A stretch of DNA of 64,000 bases. It comes from Candidatus Cloacimonadota bacterium (GTDB taxonomy: Bacteria; Cloacimonadota; Cloacimonadia; Cloacimonadales; Cloacimonadaceae). Location of the stretch: assembly GCA_020532545.1 (NCBI GenBank), contig JAJBAW010000009.1, positions 1 through 64,000 of the forward strand, in the 5' to 3' direction. Positions within the stretch are counted from its first letter, which is position 1. Each line of letters opens with the position of its first letter. Both the position numbers and the translations under genes were made by a program. Below are positions 35,280-44,600 of this stretch, one piece after another. Under the pieces are notes generated by a model, which was given only the letters and a program-made list of their open reading frames with translations, had not been told where the DNA came from and made no database searches.

Positions 35280-35954
35280 TTAACGCTGTAAGCCCGCTTG
35301 TAAGAAGAAGACGCGAGCAGCTTTGACGATAATCTCCATATAATCCAGAGCCTCGTCAAGATCACTCGCGAAGGTGAGTAGGCCATGTCCGGTCCAGATC
35401 AGAGCTTTTTGGTCGGTCAAAACCTTTTGGCTGCTCTGACAAAGCTGGAGCGAACCGGGTGGTTGATGGGGACAGATGGCTACTCCTTCCGGTAAATAGA
35501 GAGGGAGCTCCGGCAAAAGAGAGGCCATGAGTTGGTTAAGTTCCTCTGGATGCTGCATGATGGGCAATGATGACAGGGCAATGATCTCGGCAGGATGGGT
35601 ATGCAGAACCACCGAAAAGCGCGCGTTCTCCCTTTGCAGGCAGCGGTGACTGATCCATTCGCTGGTAGGCTTTGCTGCTTCGGGAAAGAAGGTATCCTGA
35701 TCTTCATTGCAGCTTATCAAAAGCAGATTGTCATGAGGACGGATAGCGGTCTGCCGATAGCGGCTACCTGTGCGGGAAACGATATACCATTTCTCGGCAG
35801 TCGGGATGTGCTTGCCCACGATATCGCTTACATCTATGCTAAGATTGCCGGCATTGGCCTCAGCCCAGCCATAAGAGTGGATCTGGGCGGCTACTTCAGC
35901 TATTTTGTCCAATAGCGGTTGATAGTCTGGATGATTGATAGAAGTTATATTCAT
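35280..35954 (-). CDS. Class II aldolase/adducin family protein
   Basis: This is a 224-residue zinc-dependent aldolase-fold protein. 'GWAEANAGNLS' (~29-39) and 'KPTSEWISHRC' (~100-110) resemble rhamnulose-1-phosphate aldolase (RhaD). 'HTHPAE' (~119-124) supplies two zinc-ligand histidines, and 'GHGLL' (~187-191) a third. It is shorter than RhaD (274), so substrate assignment to rhamnulose- or fuculose-phosphate is open. It overlaps the upstream acyl ligase by 1 nt (TGATG) and is the last gene of the minus-strand block beginning at 44934. No other rhamnose or fucose genes are present. Confidence 0.8.
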   Translation of the reverse strand: MNITSINHPDYQPLLDKIAEVAAQIHSYGWAEANAGNLSIDVSDIVGKHIPTAEKWYIVSRTGSRYRQTAIRPHDNLLLISCNEDQDTFFPEAAKPTSEWISHRCLQRENARFSVVLHTHPAEIIALSSLPIMQHPEELNQLMASLLPELPLYLPEGVAICPHQPPGSLQLCQSSQKVLTDQKALIWTGHGLLTFASDLDEALDYMEIIVKAARVFFLQAGLQR

Positions 35955-37483
35955 CAGCGTTTCTTGCTTCCTTGTTCGCGAACTATCTTTTCGATCTCGC
36001 GGAAATTGACCTTGCCGGAAGCCATCATGGGGATGTCTTTGATCACCAGAAACTGTTTGGGGATAGCGATCGGGGGCAGTTCTTTTTTTAGCTGCTTGAG
36101 CACTTTGTGCATGTCAAAATCTCCGGTAGTCACAGCGGCCACCACGTCAGCACCTTTGGTGGGATTGGGGACATCTACCACGCAGCAGATCACATCATCG
36201 GGCAAAAGATCGCTGAGCAACTCTTCCACTTTTACCAGCGATACCATCTCACCTCCTACCTTCACAAAGCGTTTGAGGCGTCCTTTGTGATACAGGTAGC
36301 CATCGCTATCGATGAGGCCGATATCACCGGTATCGTACCAGCCATTCCGGATGCGCAGCGAGGTTTGTTCCAAGTCGTAGAGATAACCTTCCATCACCAG
36401 ATCGCCTTTCACCAGGATCTTCCCTTCTTGATTGGGACCGAGGATCTTATCTGTATCAATATCGATGATGCGCACCTGGGTATTGGGCATGGGTAGCCCG
36501 ACAGAGCCATGTTTGTGCTGTCCGGGGATGCAGGTGGAGATTACCGGACTGGTTTCGGTGGTGCCATAGCCTTCCAAGACTGTGAGATTGTGCTTGGCCA
36601 GGAATCCTTCGTAGATTTTATCGGGAAGGTGATCTGCTCCAGCAATAGCGATCTTCACCGAGGCAAAATCTCCCGGGCTGGACTTTTGCAAATAGCCGTA
36701 GAAAAAGGCTGGTGTAGCAGCGATAAAAGTAACCTTGTAATCACGGATATAGTCGCATACTGTGCGGTATTCCAAGGGATTGGCATAGGTCACCATGCTG
36801 GCTCCGATCAAAGCTGGTAGCCAGAAATCCACCGTGAGTCCAAAGACATGGAACATCGGCAGGATCGAGGCAAAGACATCATTTTCATCCAAATGGATCA
36901 TTTTGGGGAAGGCATTTACATTGTGCAAAATATTGCGATGTGAAAGCTGCACAGCTTTGGGCTCTTTCTCGCTGCCGCTGGTAAAAAGGATCACGGAGAT
37001 CTCTGAGAGCTCGCCATGATGCACCAGGTTTTTCAGCACAGAAAAGGGCAGTTTGGAGGTCAAAGCCGCTTTGAGCTTGGCCACAAGGGTCACGCCTGCC
37101 AGAATATCCTCTACGAAGATCATGTGATCTATGGGCTGAAGCCCCAGCTTTTTCAAGAGCTGTTTGCTGGTGATGATGGTCTTAAATTGGCATTTTTCCC
37201 GGGCATACCGGCAATTCTCTATGGCCATGGTGGCATAATTTATCATGACCGGGACTTTACCCTTCATCAAGGTCCCCAGGATGGTGAGCATGGCGCCTAC
37301 GCCTGTGGGAAGCAAGATGCCGATGTATCTGCCCTTGATCTTGCCTATGTGTCCGCTCAGGATCAGGCTGGCGATCAGCATTTTGTCATAGCTGTAATCT
37401 GCCCCGGTGGATTTGTCGTACACTGCTATGCGCTGGGGAAAGCGCTTTGCGGTCTCTATAAAGCGTTGATGTAATTGTAGCAT
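35954..37483 (-). CDS. AMP-forming acyl-CoA synthetase / acyl-ACP ligase
   Basis: This ~509-residue ANL-superfamily enzyme activates a fatty or other carboxylic acid through acyl-AMP. The P-loop reads 'FTSGSEKEPKAVQLSH' (~166-181). The motifs YGTTETSP, YDTGDIG and the catalytic lysine in 'SGKVNFREIEKI' near the C-terminus are all present. ATG 37483 is preferred to ATG 37489, which touches the AAGGA site. The protein resembles the ligase half of Aas (acylglycerophosphoethanolamine acyltransferase/acyl-ACP synthetase), so recycling of fatty acids into membrane lipid is plausible. It follows the four-gene membrane cluster by ~10 bp. Confidence 0.85.
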   Translation of the reverse strand: MLQLHQRFIETAKRFPQRIAVYDKSTGADYSYDKMLIASLILSGHIGKIKGRYIGILLPTGVGAMLTILGTLMKGKVPVMINYATMAIENCRYAREKCQFKTIITSKQLLKKLGLQPIDHMIFVEDILAGVTLVAKLKAALTSKLPFSVLKNLVHHGELSEISVILFTSGSEKEPKAVQLSHRNILHNVNAFPKMIHLDENDVFASILPMFHVFGLTVDFWLPALIGASMVTYANPLEYRTVCDYIRDYKVTFIAATPAFFYGYLQKSSPGDFASVKIAIAGADHLPDKIYEGFLAKHNLTVLEGYGTTETSPVISTCIPGQHKHGSVGLPMPNTQVRIIDIDTDKILGPNQEGKILVKGDLVMEGYLYDLEQTSLRIRNGWYDTGDIGLIDSDGYLYHKGRLKRFVKVGGEMVSLVKVEELLSDLLPDDVICCVVDVPNPTKGADVVAAVTTGDFDMHKVLKQLKKELPPIAIPKQFLVIKDIPMMASGKVNFREIEKIVREQGSKKR

Positions 37484-37492
37484 ATTCATTCC

Positions 37493-38131
37493 TTATTTTA
37501 ACAGATGTAACCAGTCTCCCAAGAGAAAATCCAGACGGCCGATCAAAAGTGAAATACGTGCCATCACCGTGTAACCGAAGGTAGCGCCAAAGCTGACCAT
37601 CAGGAACCAGATGCCGACCTTGGAGACAGCCTTGGAGACGCCCTCCTGTTTCTTGCTGAAGTAAAAGAAGTACACGCCACAGATGGTGCCTATGATCATC
37701 AGTAGATTCCCGATTACTTCGGCAGTGGTAGCGGCAGCAAAGGGATTGATCATGGTGGCGGTAAGCTGTTGCAAGATATCGCTCTTCATATACCTGAGCA
37801 TTGAGATGCCGGCCGTGGTGCCCACCATGATGGCGATGGGATAGCGGCTGACCCACTGCGTTTTGGGATGAATGCGCATGAGCATCATGAGTCCCAAAGC
37901 AGCCGGGATGAGCAGAATCATATTGCCCGAGAAATCCTCTGCCAGTTTGGCAAAAAGATTCGGAACCATGATCGAATAGATAATGTAGACCAGCCAATAA
38001 GCCGCGGAAAGGCCTACAAAGACCTGTTCGGCAAACTTATAGAAGGGATTGTCCTTGTACAAAAAGCTGAAGATACACAGGGTGAAAAAAGCAGCGAGCC
38101 AGATGCCCATGGTGTTCATTATGCTAATCAT
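37493..38131 (-). CDS. Uncharacterised polytopic membrane protein (cluster gene 4)
   Basis: This protein of ~212 residues has about six predicted membrane helices and a short loop between the first two (FLYKDNPFYKFAEQVFVGLSA). The frame opens at 38155, but ATG 38131 has a perfect AGGAGG 7 nt ahead and starts the helix directly. It overlaps the preceding gene's stop by 8 bp. I recognise no family. It shares size, helical layout and a 'KFAEQVFVG'-like early loop pattern with the protein at 38948-39646 only loosely. The strict overlap with the three upstream genes implies a stoichiometric membrane complex. Confidence 0.75.
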   Translation of the reverse strand: MISIMNTMGIWLAAFFTLCIFSFLYKDNPFYKFAEQVFVGLSAAYWLVYIIYSIMVPNLFAKLAEDFSGNMILLIPAALGLMMLMRIHPKTQWVSRYPIAIMVGTTAGISMLRYMKSDILQQLTATMINPFAAATTAEVIGNLLMIIGTICGVYFFYFSKKQEGVSKAVSKVGIWFLMVSFGATFGYTVMARISLLIGRLDFLLGDWLHLLK

Positions 38132-38951
38132 TGTTCTTCCTCCTCTTGGCGACAAATACCTTGATATTGCCCAAGGCGATAAAGACGAGAATCAGTAGAT
38201 GGGCTACTGATTGCGCATCCATCTTGGTGGTGGCAGTACCTTTTCTACCGATCAGGCTTTCATATTCACTGGCAGCTTTGAGTCCACCCAAAAGGCCAGT
38301 AAGCTGTTTCTGTTCATTTACATAAGGAAAGAAACCTGGAGCACTTACTGCGGTGCATCCACCGGTAACGGGCACATCGTAAGAATCCCGCGCCACCATC
38401 ATCCATTCCTTCAGTCCGGGCACTCCGCTGGATAGCGAACTCACCCAGGCCACGTCTTTCAAGCGTTTGGTATTCTCCAGCAGGGGAATCTCCTCATAGG
38501 GAGTATTTCTGGTGTCTTTGGGATACACTTCTTTCAGGCCCCGACCCATGGCTTGGATGGTAACCATACCGCCTACCTTGTAGCCGAGATTCACATAATC
38601 CACGCCCCGTTTTTTATCCGGGTAATCGCGCAGCACCTTGTCAAAAGCTTGCTCAGCCATCTGCACTCCCATGGGCCACAGGGCTGTGGCGATGATCTTC
38701 TGCCCTTTTTTGAAGGCGTGTTCGATCATTGCTTCCCCCATAGGTTGCAGCTCGGTCATAGTGGAAGGATCGTAATCAAAGGAAATGATCACCACCTTAC
38801 CTTCAGGGGTGTTTTCGATGAGATCGTAGGCCATCTGCGTGTATCCGGAAACCTCGGTCTTCCAACCGATGGGGAAGAGGAGGGGCAGGGCCACGGCTAC
38901 CAGGAGCACCAGGTAGATGATCCTGCGTTCGACTATTGCGGAAAGCTTCAT
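38124..38951 (-). CDS. Uncharacterised membrane-anchored protein (cluster gene 3)
   Basis: This 275-residue protein has one N-terminal TM helix (~10-28) and one C-terminal helix (~248-266). Between them are ~215 residues expected outside the cytoplasm or in one compartment. That domain has an alpha/beta look: 'GKVVIISFDYDPSTMTELQPM', 'GQKIIATALWPMG' and 'VDYVNLGYKVGG' are successive strand-loop-helix units, Rossmann- or caspase-like. I do not recognise a catalytic signature. Conserved-looking 'SSGVPGLKEW' and 'TGGCTAVSAPGFFPY' segments deserve profile searches. It overlaps cluster genes 2 and 4. Confidence 0.75.
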   Translation of the reverse strand: MKLSAIVERRIIYLVLLVAVALPLLFPIGWKTEVSGYTQMAYDLIENTPEGKVVIISFDYDPSTMTELQPMGEAMIEHAFKKGQKIIATALWPMGVQMAEQAFDKVLRDYPDKKRGVDYVNLGYKVGGMVTIQAMGRGLKEVYPKDTRNTPYEEIPLLENTKRLKDVAWVSSLSSGVPGLKEWMMVARDSYDVPVTGGCTAVSAPGFFPYVNEQKQLTGLLGGLKAASEYESLIGRKGTATTKMDAQSVAHLLILVFIALGNIKVFVAKRRKNND

Positions 38952-39646
38952 TTGTCGCCTCCCAGATAGCTACGCTCTATGCCCAGAATAATCCTGAGAG
39001 AGCTACCCACTATACCCAGTCCAGCGGAGATGAGGATTGCCCTCTGTGCCGCAGTGTTGGGGAATTCCATGATGAAATCCGCCAGATTGGGGAAATGCCA
39101 AAACTGCAGATTTTCGGGCAACCAGCCGGTAAGCATAGTACCGATACTGGTGCGTCCGATGATCACTATGATAGCAGTGATCATGAGCAGGTTTGATTCC
39201 AGTCCACGGATGATAAAGGCTCTGTACGCCGCAGAGGCGATGAAGAAGGCAAGTAGCGAAAACAGCGTAGCCGAAAGCGGTAAATAGGCATTTTCAAAGA
39301 GATAGTCAAAGGGCTTTTGTCCCAGCCAGGCCTGAATCCCTGCTGCATCTCCCATGATGCCGGGAGTTTCCTGCATACCCCATAAGAGGCCAAGCACGAG
39401 CATGAGCCCAAAGCTGATCAGTCCCGCCAGATGGTACTGCCAATTATCGAGTTTGTGCACTATTTTGTGGGTATTCATCCTGATCAGGCTGATTTGTCCC
39501 AAGAGGATGGCAAAACCGGAGATAATCATGAACCAGCCTTCCAGGGTGGAGACGATCTGGTTGAAAGGACTATGCGGGATAAATTCTGAGAGCAGAACGA
39601 TAACGCCTACTATGAAAGCGAAGAAAAGTGGTGCAGAGCTTTTCAT
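38948..39646 (-). CDS. Uncharacterised polytopic membrane protein (cluster gene 2)
   Basis: This 232-residue protein has about six membrane helices and polar loops carrying 'NTHKIVHKLDNWQYHL' and 'EFPNTAAQRAILISAGLG'. It overlaps both flanking cluster genes by 4 bp (ATGA junctions). I recognise no family or catalytic motif. As one of four tightly coupled membrane genes it probably forms the core of a complex with the 275-residue soluble-domain protein. Confidence 0.75.
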   Translation of the reverse strand: MKSSAPLFFAFIVGVIVLLSEFIPHSPFNQIVSTLEGWFMIISGFAILLGQISLIRMNTHKIVHKLDNWQYHLAGLISFGLMLVLGLLWGMQETPGIMGDAAGIQAWLGQKPFDYLFENAYLPLSATLFSLLAFFIASAAYRAFIIRGLESNLLMITAIIVIIGRTSIGTMLTGWLPENLQFWHFPNLADFIMEFPNTAAQRAILISAGLGIVGSSLRIILGIERSYLGGDK

Positions 39647-40740
39647 GAGATTGCTCCTACGATAAATTCTTTGAGGTTTGAGATGCCCATGATTTCCAAT
39701 ATCACGCCCACAATGATGAGCAGGATGATGAGGAGCTTGCCAAAATCGTGCCCCTTGAGGCTGCCAAGCTGTTGAGGGTCTTTGGAGAGATAGGCGCTGG
39801 CAGCAAAAAGCTCTTCACCGATCAAGGTATAATCACAAGTGACTACAAAGAAAGGCAATTGATGCGCTTGAGCGGTACCCGCAGTCTGGATGGCACCGGT
39901 GGCAAAGCCGGTTTCGGCCAGAATCAAAGACTCCGCATAAAAGGAGCCCATAAAGAAGTTTGCCGCAGGCTTTCTGCGCAGCATGATGCCATCTATTCCT
40001 GCAACAAAGCCAAATTGGTCGTCGGTGAGATAAAAGATATTGTCGGGCTTGTAGGCATCCAGTCTTCCTACTTTGATATAGGCTTCCCGCACCACTTCTT
40101 TGGCGGCAGAGAGTACCATAGAGAACCTACAGGGCACGATGATTTCTGTATCATATTCCGCAGCTCTTTCGGCCAGATGGCTGAGGATGGTGAGGCTGGC
40201 AATGGTCTGAATATCATCCAGATCGCTGATGCCAGGCACATAGAGGATGGGTTTTCCCTTTTCCGTAGCACGTCCGATGGCTTCTTCCATGCTATCCAGT
40301 CCAGCGATGCGGCGAATGAAGAATTCCTTGCCGTGCCGGGCAGCCTGGATGTAATACAGAATGGCAGCACAGACGAGCAGGAGCAGGATCAAGAAGCCAA
40401 GCTTACCCATATAGAACCACTGTTCGCGAGTTTGGGCGGTGGCCAGAAGCGTGAGATCGTCATCTTGAAAATAGGCTTTGAGCTGATAGTGGTATTCATT
40501 ATTGGGCAGCAGCTCGTTATCTCTGAAGCTTCCGGTGGCATCGACACTGGTGACCAGGATCCGGACTGGTTCGTCAGCATTTTGTCTGCTGATTTCCACC
40601 TTTTTCACCATCGGGCTTAGTTCCCAGGCAAGGTCAATGGATTTGCCATCGTCCCAGGGAGTGTCCTTAGCGGAAAAGGTATTTGCCAGCAATAAGCTGA
40701 TCAAGATAGAAAACAATAAACACAGTAGTGGTTTACGCAT
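39643..40740 (-). CDS. Membrane protein with FN3-like ectodomain and DUF6754-like region (cluster gene 1)
   Basis: This 365-residue protein begins with a signal peptide (MRKPLLCLLFSILISLLLA). A ~90-residue fibronectin-III-like domain follows (DGKSIDLAWELS...NNEYHYQLKAY), then a TM helix (~112-132). A ~200-residue cytoplasmic domain contains 'GKPILYVPGISDLDDIQTIASLTIL', 'RFSMVLSAAKEVVREAY' and 'MGSFYAESLILAETG'. A final TM lies at ~336-356. The large domain resembles what I recall as DUF6754 in other uncultured bacteria; I cannot verify this. It is the first gene of a four-gene overlapping cluster of unknown function. Confidence 0.75.
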   Translation of the reverse strand: MRKPLLCLLFSILISLLLANTFSAKDTPWDDGKSIDLAWELSPMVKKVEISRQNADEPVRILVTSVDATGSFRDNELLPNNEYHYQLKAYFQDDDLTLLATAQTREQWFYMGKLGFLILLLLVCAAILYYIQAARHGKEFFIRRIAGLDSMEEAIGRATEKGKPILYVPGISDLDDIQTIASLTILSHLAERAAEYDTEIIVPCRFSMVLSAAKEVVREAYIKVGRLDAYKPDNIFYLTDDQFGFVAGIDGIMLRRKPAANFFMGSFYAESLILAETGFATGAIQTAGTAQAHQLPFFVVTCDYTLIGEELFAASAYLSKDPQQLGSLKGHDFGKLLIILLIIVGVILEIMGISNLKEFIVGAIS

Positions 40741-40806
40741 GTGTATTCTCCTTTTCAGAGATATTGGGAATGGGGATGTCTGGTGGATAGAGCAGGATAG
40801 ACCTTC

Positions 40807-40836
40807 CCCAAAACCGGATAGAGCTCCGGTTTTGGG
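40807..40836. other. 12-bp perfect hairpin inside the minus-strand block
   Basis: CCCAAAACCGGA (40807-40818) pairs with TCCGGTTTTGGG (40825-40836) around a 6-nt loop, between the lipoprotein gene and the four-gene cluster. There is no T run on either strand. It may protect or process the mRNA, or act as a weak terminator. Confidence 0.5.
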
Positions 40837-40862
40837 AAATATCTGAAGTTTTCAGGCATTAT

Positions 40863-41660
40863 TTATTTTTGAAAAGCAGCTTTGATCTCATCCGTTTTGG
40901 CGATGATCTCTTTCAATTGATCCTTTGTGTAGGTACGGTTTTGATCGCTATCTATGATAGCCTTTACTTCTTTCAAAAGCTTGAGGGATTCTACAAAGGC
41001 TTCTTGTTCCACGATGTGAGGGGTTTTGATCTGCTGCATATTGAGCACGAGGCTGTTGAAGGTTCCCTTTTGGGCCAGCACAGTGGTTCTCTCGGCATTA
41101 TAGTTTTGATTAATCAACCAAGCCACACGGTTTGCAGCTTCGATCCATCCGCCCAAGAGCATCAGGGTGTAGTTATCAAAGTTCTCATTTTCCCAGAGTT
41201 TGCCTTCTACATCACCTTTGTGAAAATCGAGGGCTTTATCCAGCTCTTCCCACTGTTCGTTTTCGATCATCTTCTTCATCTGATCGCCCAAACGGTTGAC
41301 TTCTGATTCCAGAGCCAGCAGTGAGGTGAGATTCATCATGGAAGCTGAGATTTCGCTGAGTTTAGTCTTGTTGCGACCTTTTGCAGCCAAGACCGCATCA
41401 GCGGTTAAAAGTCCCAGAGAAAAGGCATTACGCACTTCTTCCTGCTTGGTTTTGTAGATTTTGGCAGGCACGGCGGCAGAAATGTCTTTTACCTGTACCT
41501 GATCCAGTGCTACATATACTTCTTTGAAAGAAGGCAGTGGGGCAAAGGTGATTACTTGTTCTACCAGCTCTTCACTAGGAACTTGCTCTACCTTTTTCTT
41601 ACAGGCTACCAAGCTCAGCACCATGATCAATACCATTGCGATGACTATCCGAGTCTTCAT
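40863..41660 (-). CDS. Putative lipoprotein
   Basis: This 265-residue protein has a lipoprotein signal (MKTRIVIAMVLIMVLSLVAC, lipobox LVAC, then KKK). The mature part is helical, with 'FSLGLLTADAVLAAKGRNKTKLSEIS' and 'LLGGWIEAANRVAWLINQNY'. This pattern resembles small periplasmic all-alpha proteins. I do not recognise the family. It starts 10 bp after the ABC transporter stop on the same strand and precedes the four-gene membrane cluster. It may be the periplasmic or outer-membrane partner of either. Confidence 0.75.
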   Translation of the reverse strand: MKTRIVIAMVLIMVLSLVACKKKVEQVPSEELVEQVITFAPLPSFKEVYVALDQVQVKDISAAVPAKIYKTKQEEVRNAFSLGLLTADAVLAAKGRNKTKLSEISASMMNLTSLLALESEVNRLGDQMKKMIENEQWEELDKALDFHKGDVEGKLWENENFDNYTLMLLGGWIEAANRVAWLINQNYNAERTTVLAQKGTFNSLVLNMQQIKTPHIVEQEAFVESLKLLKEVKAIIDSDQNRTYTKDQLKEIIAKTDEIKAAFQK

Positions 41661-41670
41661 TATTACTCCT

Positions 41671-44600
41671 TTATTCCTTGAAATAGACTTTTAGTTTTAT
41701 CCAGGTGATCAGATTCAGCACAAAGGCAAAAAGCAGGATCACCAGGGCATTAAAATTCCAGGTACGGCAGTGACGCTTTCCCCAGATCTTGTAACTGGAC
41801 ATAAATTCATTGCGCCCTGTATTCATTACCTTGCCGTCCATCATACTTACGGCAGAATTCAGATAGCTGTTCACGATCTCATTAGGATCCCATTTTTCGG
41901 CGATAGCGGTTTTGGCATAATACACTTCTGCACGCCGCTTTTGGAATTCCTTTTGGCTAATTGCAGCATTCCTGTAATCGTGTAAATATGTCAATTCCTT
42001 TTTTTCGATTCGGCGTAAAGCACGGTGAAATTTAGTGTTTTTGGCATAAGCTGTGGTGAGTCCTTCAAAGAGCCAGCGCGAGGGAATAGCCTGCACCACT
42101 TCGGGAATCGGGTGTCTTTGCCAGAGGGTGAGATTGCGGTTCATACGTTCAAATTCGATCACTGCGCCACCAAAGATGATTTGCGGGATCAAGATCAAGG
42201 GCAGCAGGTTGATGATCACGCGGTTTTCTTTGATGAAGGCAGAGCACAAAAGCCCGATGGAATTGCCTACCATGGAAGCCAAAAAGAAATAGAGGATGCT
42301 GCTGAAGCCCAGTCCCTTTACGCCCAGTATCAAGGAAGCAATAGCTTGATAAAGGGTGGCCTGGACCAGGCCAAAAAAGCAGAGCGTGATGATCTTTGAA
42401 AGGAGATAGCTGCTCATCTTCAGATTCATGAGTCGTTCTCTGAGCACGATCCTGCGTTCACCCAGAATCTCTTCGATGCTATTTGACATCCCCAAAAAGA
42501 TAAAGGCGATGAGGGAGACGAAGACGTAGATAAAGACATTGTTATTATCATGATAGGAATAGCTGGCGCTGGTGGTGTGTCGCAGGATAAAGGCGATGAT
42601 CAAGGCCAGCAGCGGTGCTTCGATGAAGGTGATAATCTGATTTGTGCGGCCGCGGAACTTCATTTTGAAGCTACGCGAGATGAAGGTCAGAAGGCTTAAG
42701 ACATAGCTTTTGAGCCCCATGGGTTTGCGTCTGCGTTTTGAACTGGGGATGGTAACGCTGGTTTCGAGAGCATCGCTTTGGATCATCTCAAAGAGCATCT
42801 TGCGCTTGAATTTATCGCGCCAATACTCCGGAGGAAACATGCGCTTGGCCTGCACCTGTTTTTGCAATTGTTCATACACCGGCTGGCCCTGAGCGTCATA
42901 TTCTGGATAGGTGATGACATCGTAAAAGTAATCCGAAGTCTTTAGGTGCCGTTTGGTCTCGATCTCGGTCTTATTATTGCTCAACAATTGCAGCTCTTCA
43001 TCAAAATAGGCAAAGCTCTCATTGGGAGTGCCATAAAATGCCACTCTGCCACCCATGTCCATCATCATAACCCGGTCAAACTTGCGATAGATGCTGCTAT
43101 TGGGCTGATGGATGGTGATGATCACGATCTTGCCCTGTTCGCAGAGCTTGGACAAAATGCCTATGATCTGCTCCGCGTCATTGAAGGAAAGGCCGCTGGT
43201 GGGTTCGTCACAGATGATGATGGTGGGCTCAAAGAGCAGTTCCAAAGCGATATTCAGGCGTTTGCGTTCTCCGCCGGAGAGGTTTTTGACGCTGGTTTCT
43301 CCCACAATGGTATCGTGGTGATGGTTTAGCTTCACATGGAAAAGGATGTTGTTTACCTTTTGCTCGATCACGGATTTCTGCAATTTCGGCATCCGGAGCC
43401 GCAGGCGGTAGTAGAGGTTCTCATATACGCTGAGATTGGGATAAAGCATGTCCTGCTGTGGCACATAGGCCAGATATTCCAGGAAGTAATTGAGATTCGA
43501 ATGGATGGGTTTGCCGTCGATCAGGATCTGCCCATAGGTGGGTGTGATTTCGGTGGCGAGCACGTTGGTAAGGGTGGATTTTCCGCAGCCGCTTTGTCCC
43601 AAGATCGCCACGAGCTGTCCCTTTTCCACTTCAAAAGACACCGAATCCAGAGCGAGCTTGCCATCCCGGAAGAAGTGTTTGATATCGACCACAGAGAGCT
43701 TTTGCATCTCAAAGGGAGTCTCGATGAGGTCGTAGAAATTATTGATCCGGTAATTGCGTTTTTCGATGGTCAGAATATCTGAATTCAGGACAATCGGTGT
43801 GGCCTCATTCACCACCTTGCGATTCACATAGATGCTGTAGCCCTTTTTGGGCGGCAGCACATGATAGCTCTGCCCCCGGAGCTCGATCAAGGCAATGCTG
43901 TTTTCGCTATCCTCACGGCTGATGGAAAAATAGCCCTTTTCCAGATAGATGTACAGCCGTTTGGGGATGTAATCATCCACTCCGATGCTGCTGCGGTTTT
44001 CGATCACCATCACCAGATGGAAGGGCGCATAGCCCCGGATCTGCATAGTATCGTCAAAAAAGACTTCATGGCGGCGGTTGTGAGCAAGCTCACGGCCATT
44101 CAGGGATACCACTCCGCTGGTGACCACTATATTGAAGCTATTGTGTTCTTTATATACGATAAAGTCATAACTGCTTTTACGAAAGGCTATTACATCGCTT
44201 TCATCACGCAATGCATACAGATTTTCCAGACAGCTATGGGAATAGTTTCTCCCACCCAGAGAGAGCATGGCATCATCCGAAAGCAAAATGATGGAATTGC
44301 GCTCCGGCGCCTGGGAGTTGATCAGCGCTCCTGAGCTGGAGGGGATGCTCAGGAAAAGGTATTTATCGATGGCGAAGATCGCGCATTCGTAAGAGCTGAG
44401 CCGCTCACTGCGAAAGGCGATATCTGTGCCGGCTCCAGAGCCAAAGACCACGTAATCTGAAAACACGGAATGCTTGAGATGGCTGAGATGATGACGGCAG
44501 GGAATGGTAACCAGGCCAGAGCGATTGTGCTCCAGATGATCCACCAGCGGCAAAAAGACCTCAGTGGAGATATTGAGCTGTTTGCTGAACTGCATGATTT

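Noticed and set aside
39748-40620. 290-codon plus-strand open frame opposite membrane-cluster gene 1
   Set aside because: It is fully antisense to a gene with a signal peptide, membrane helices and overlapping neighbours; no promoter or start site supports it.
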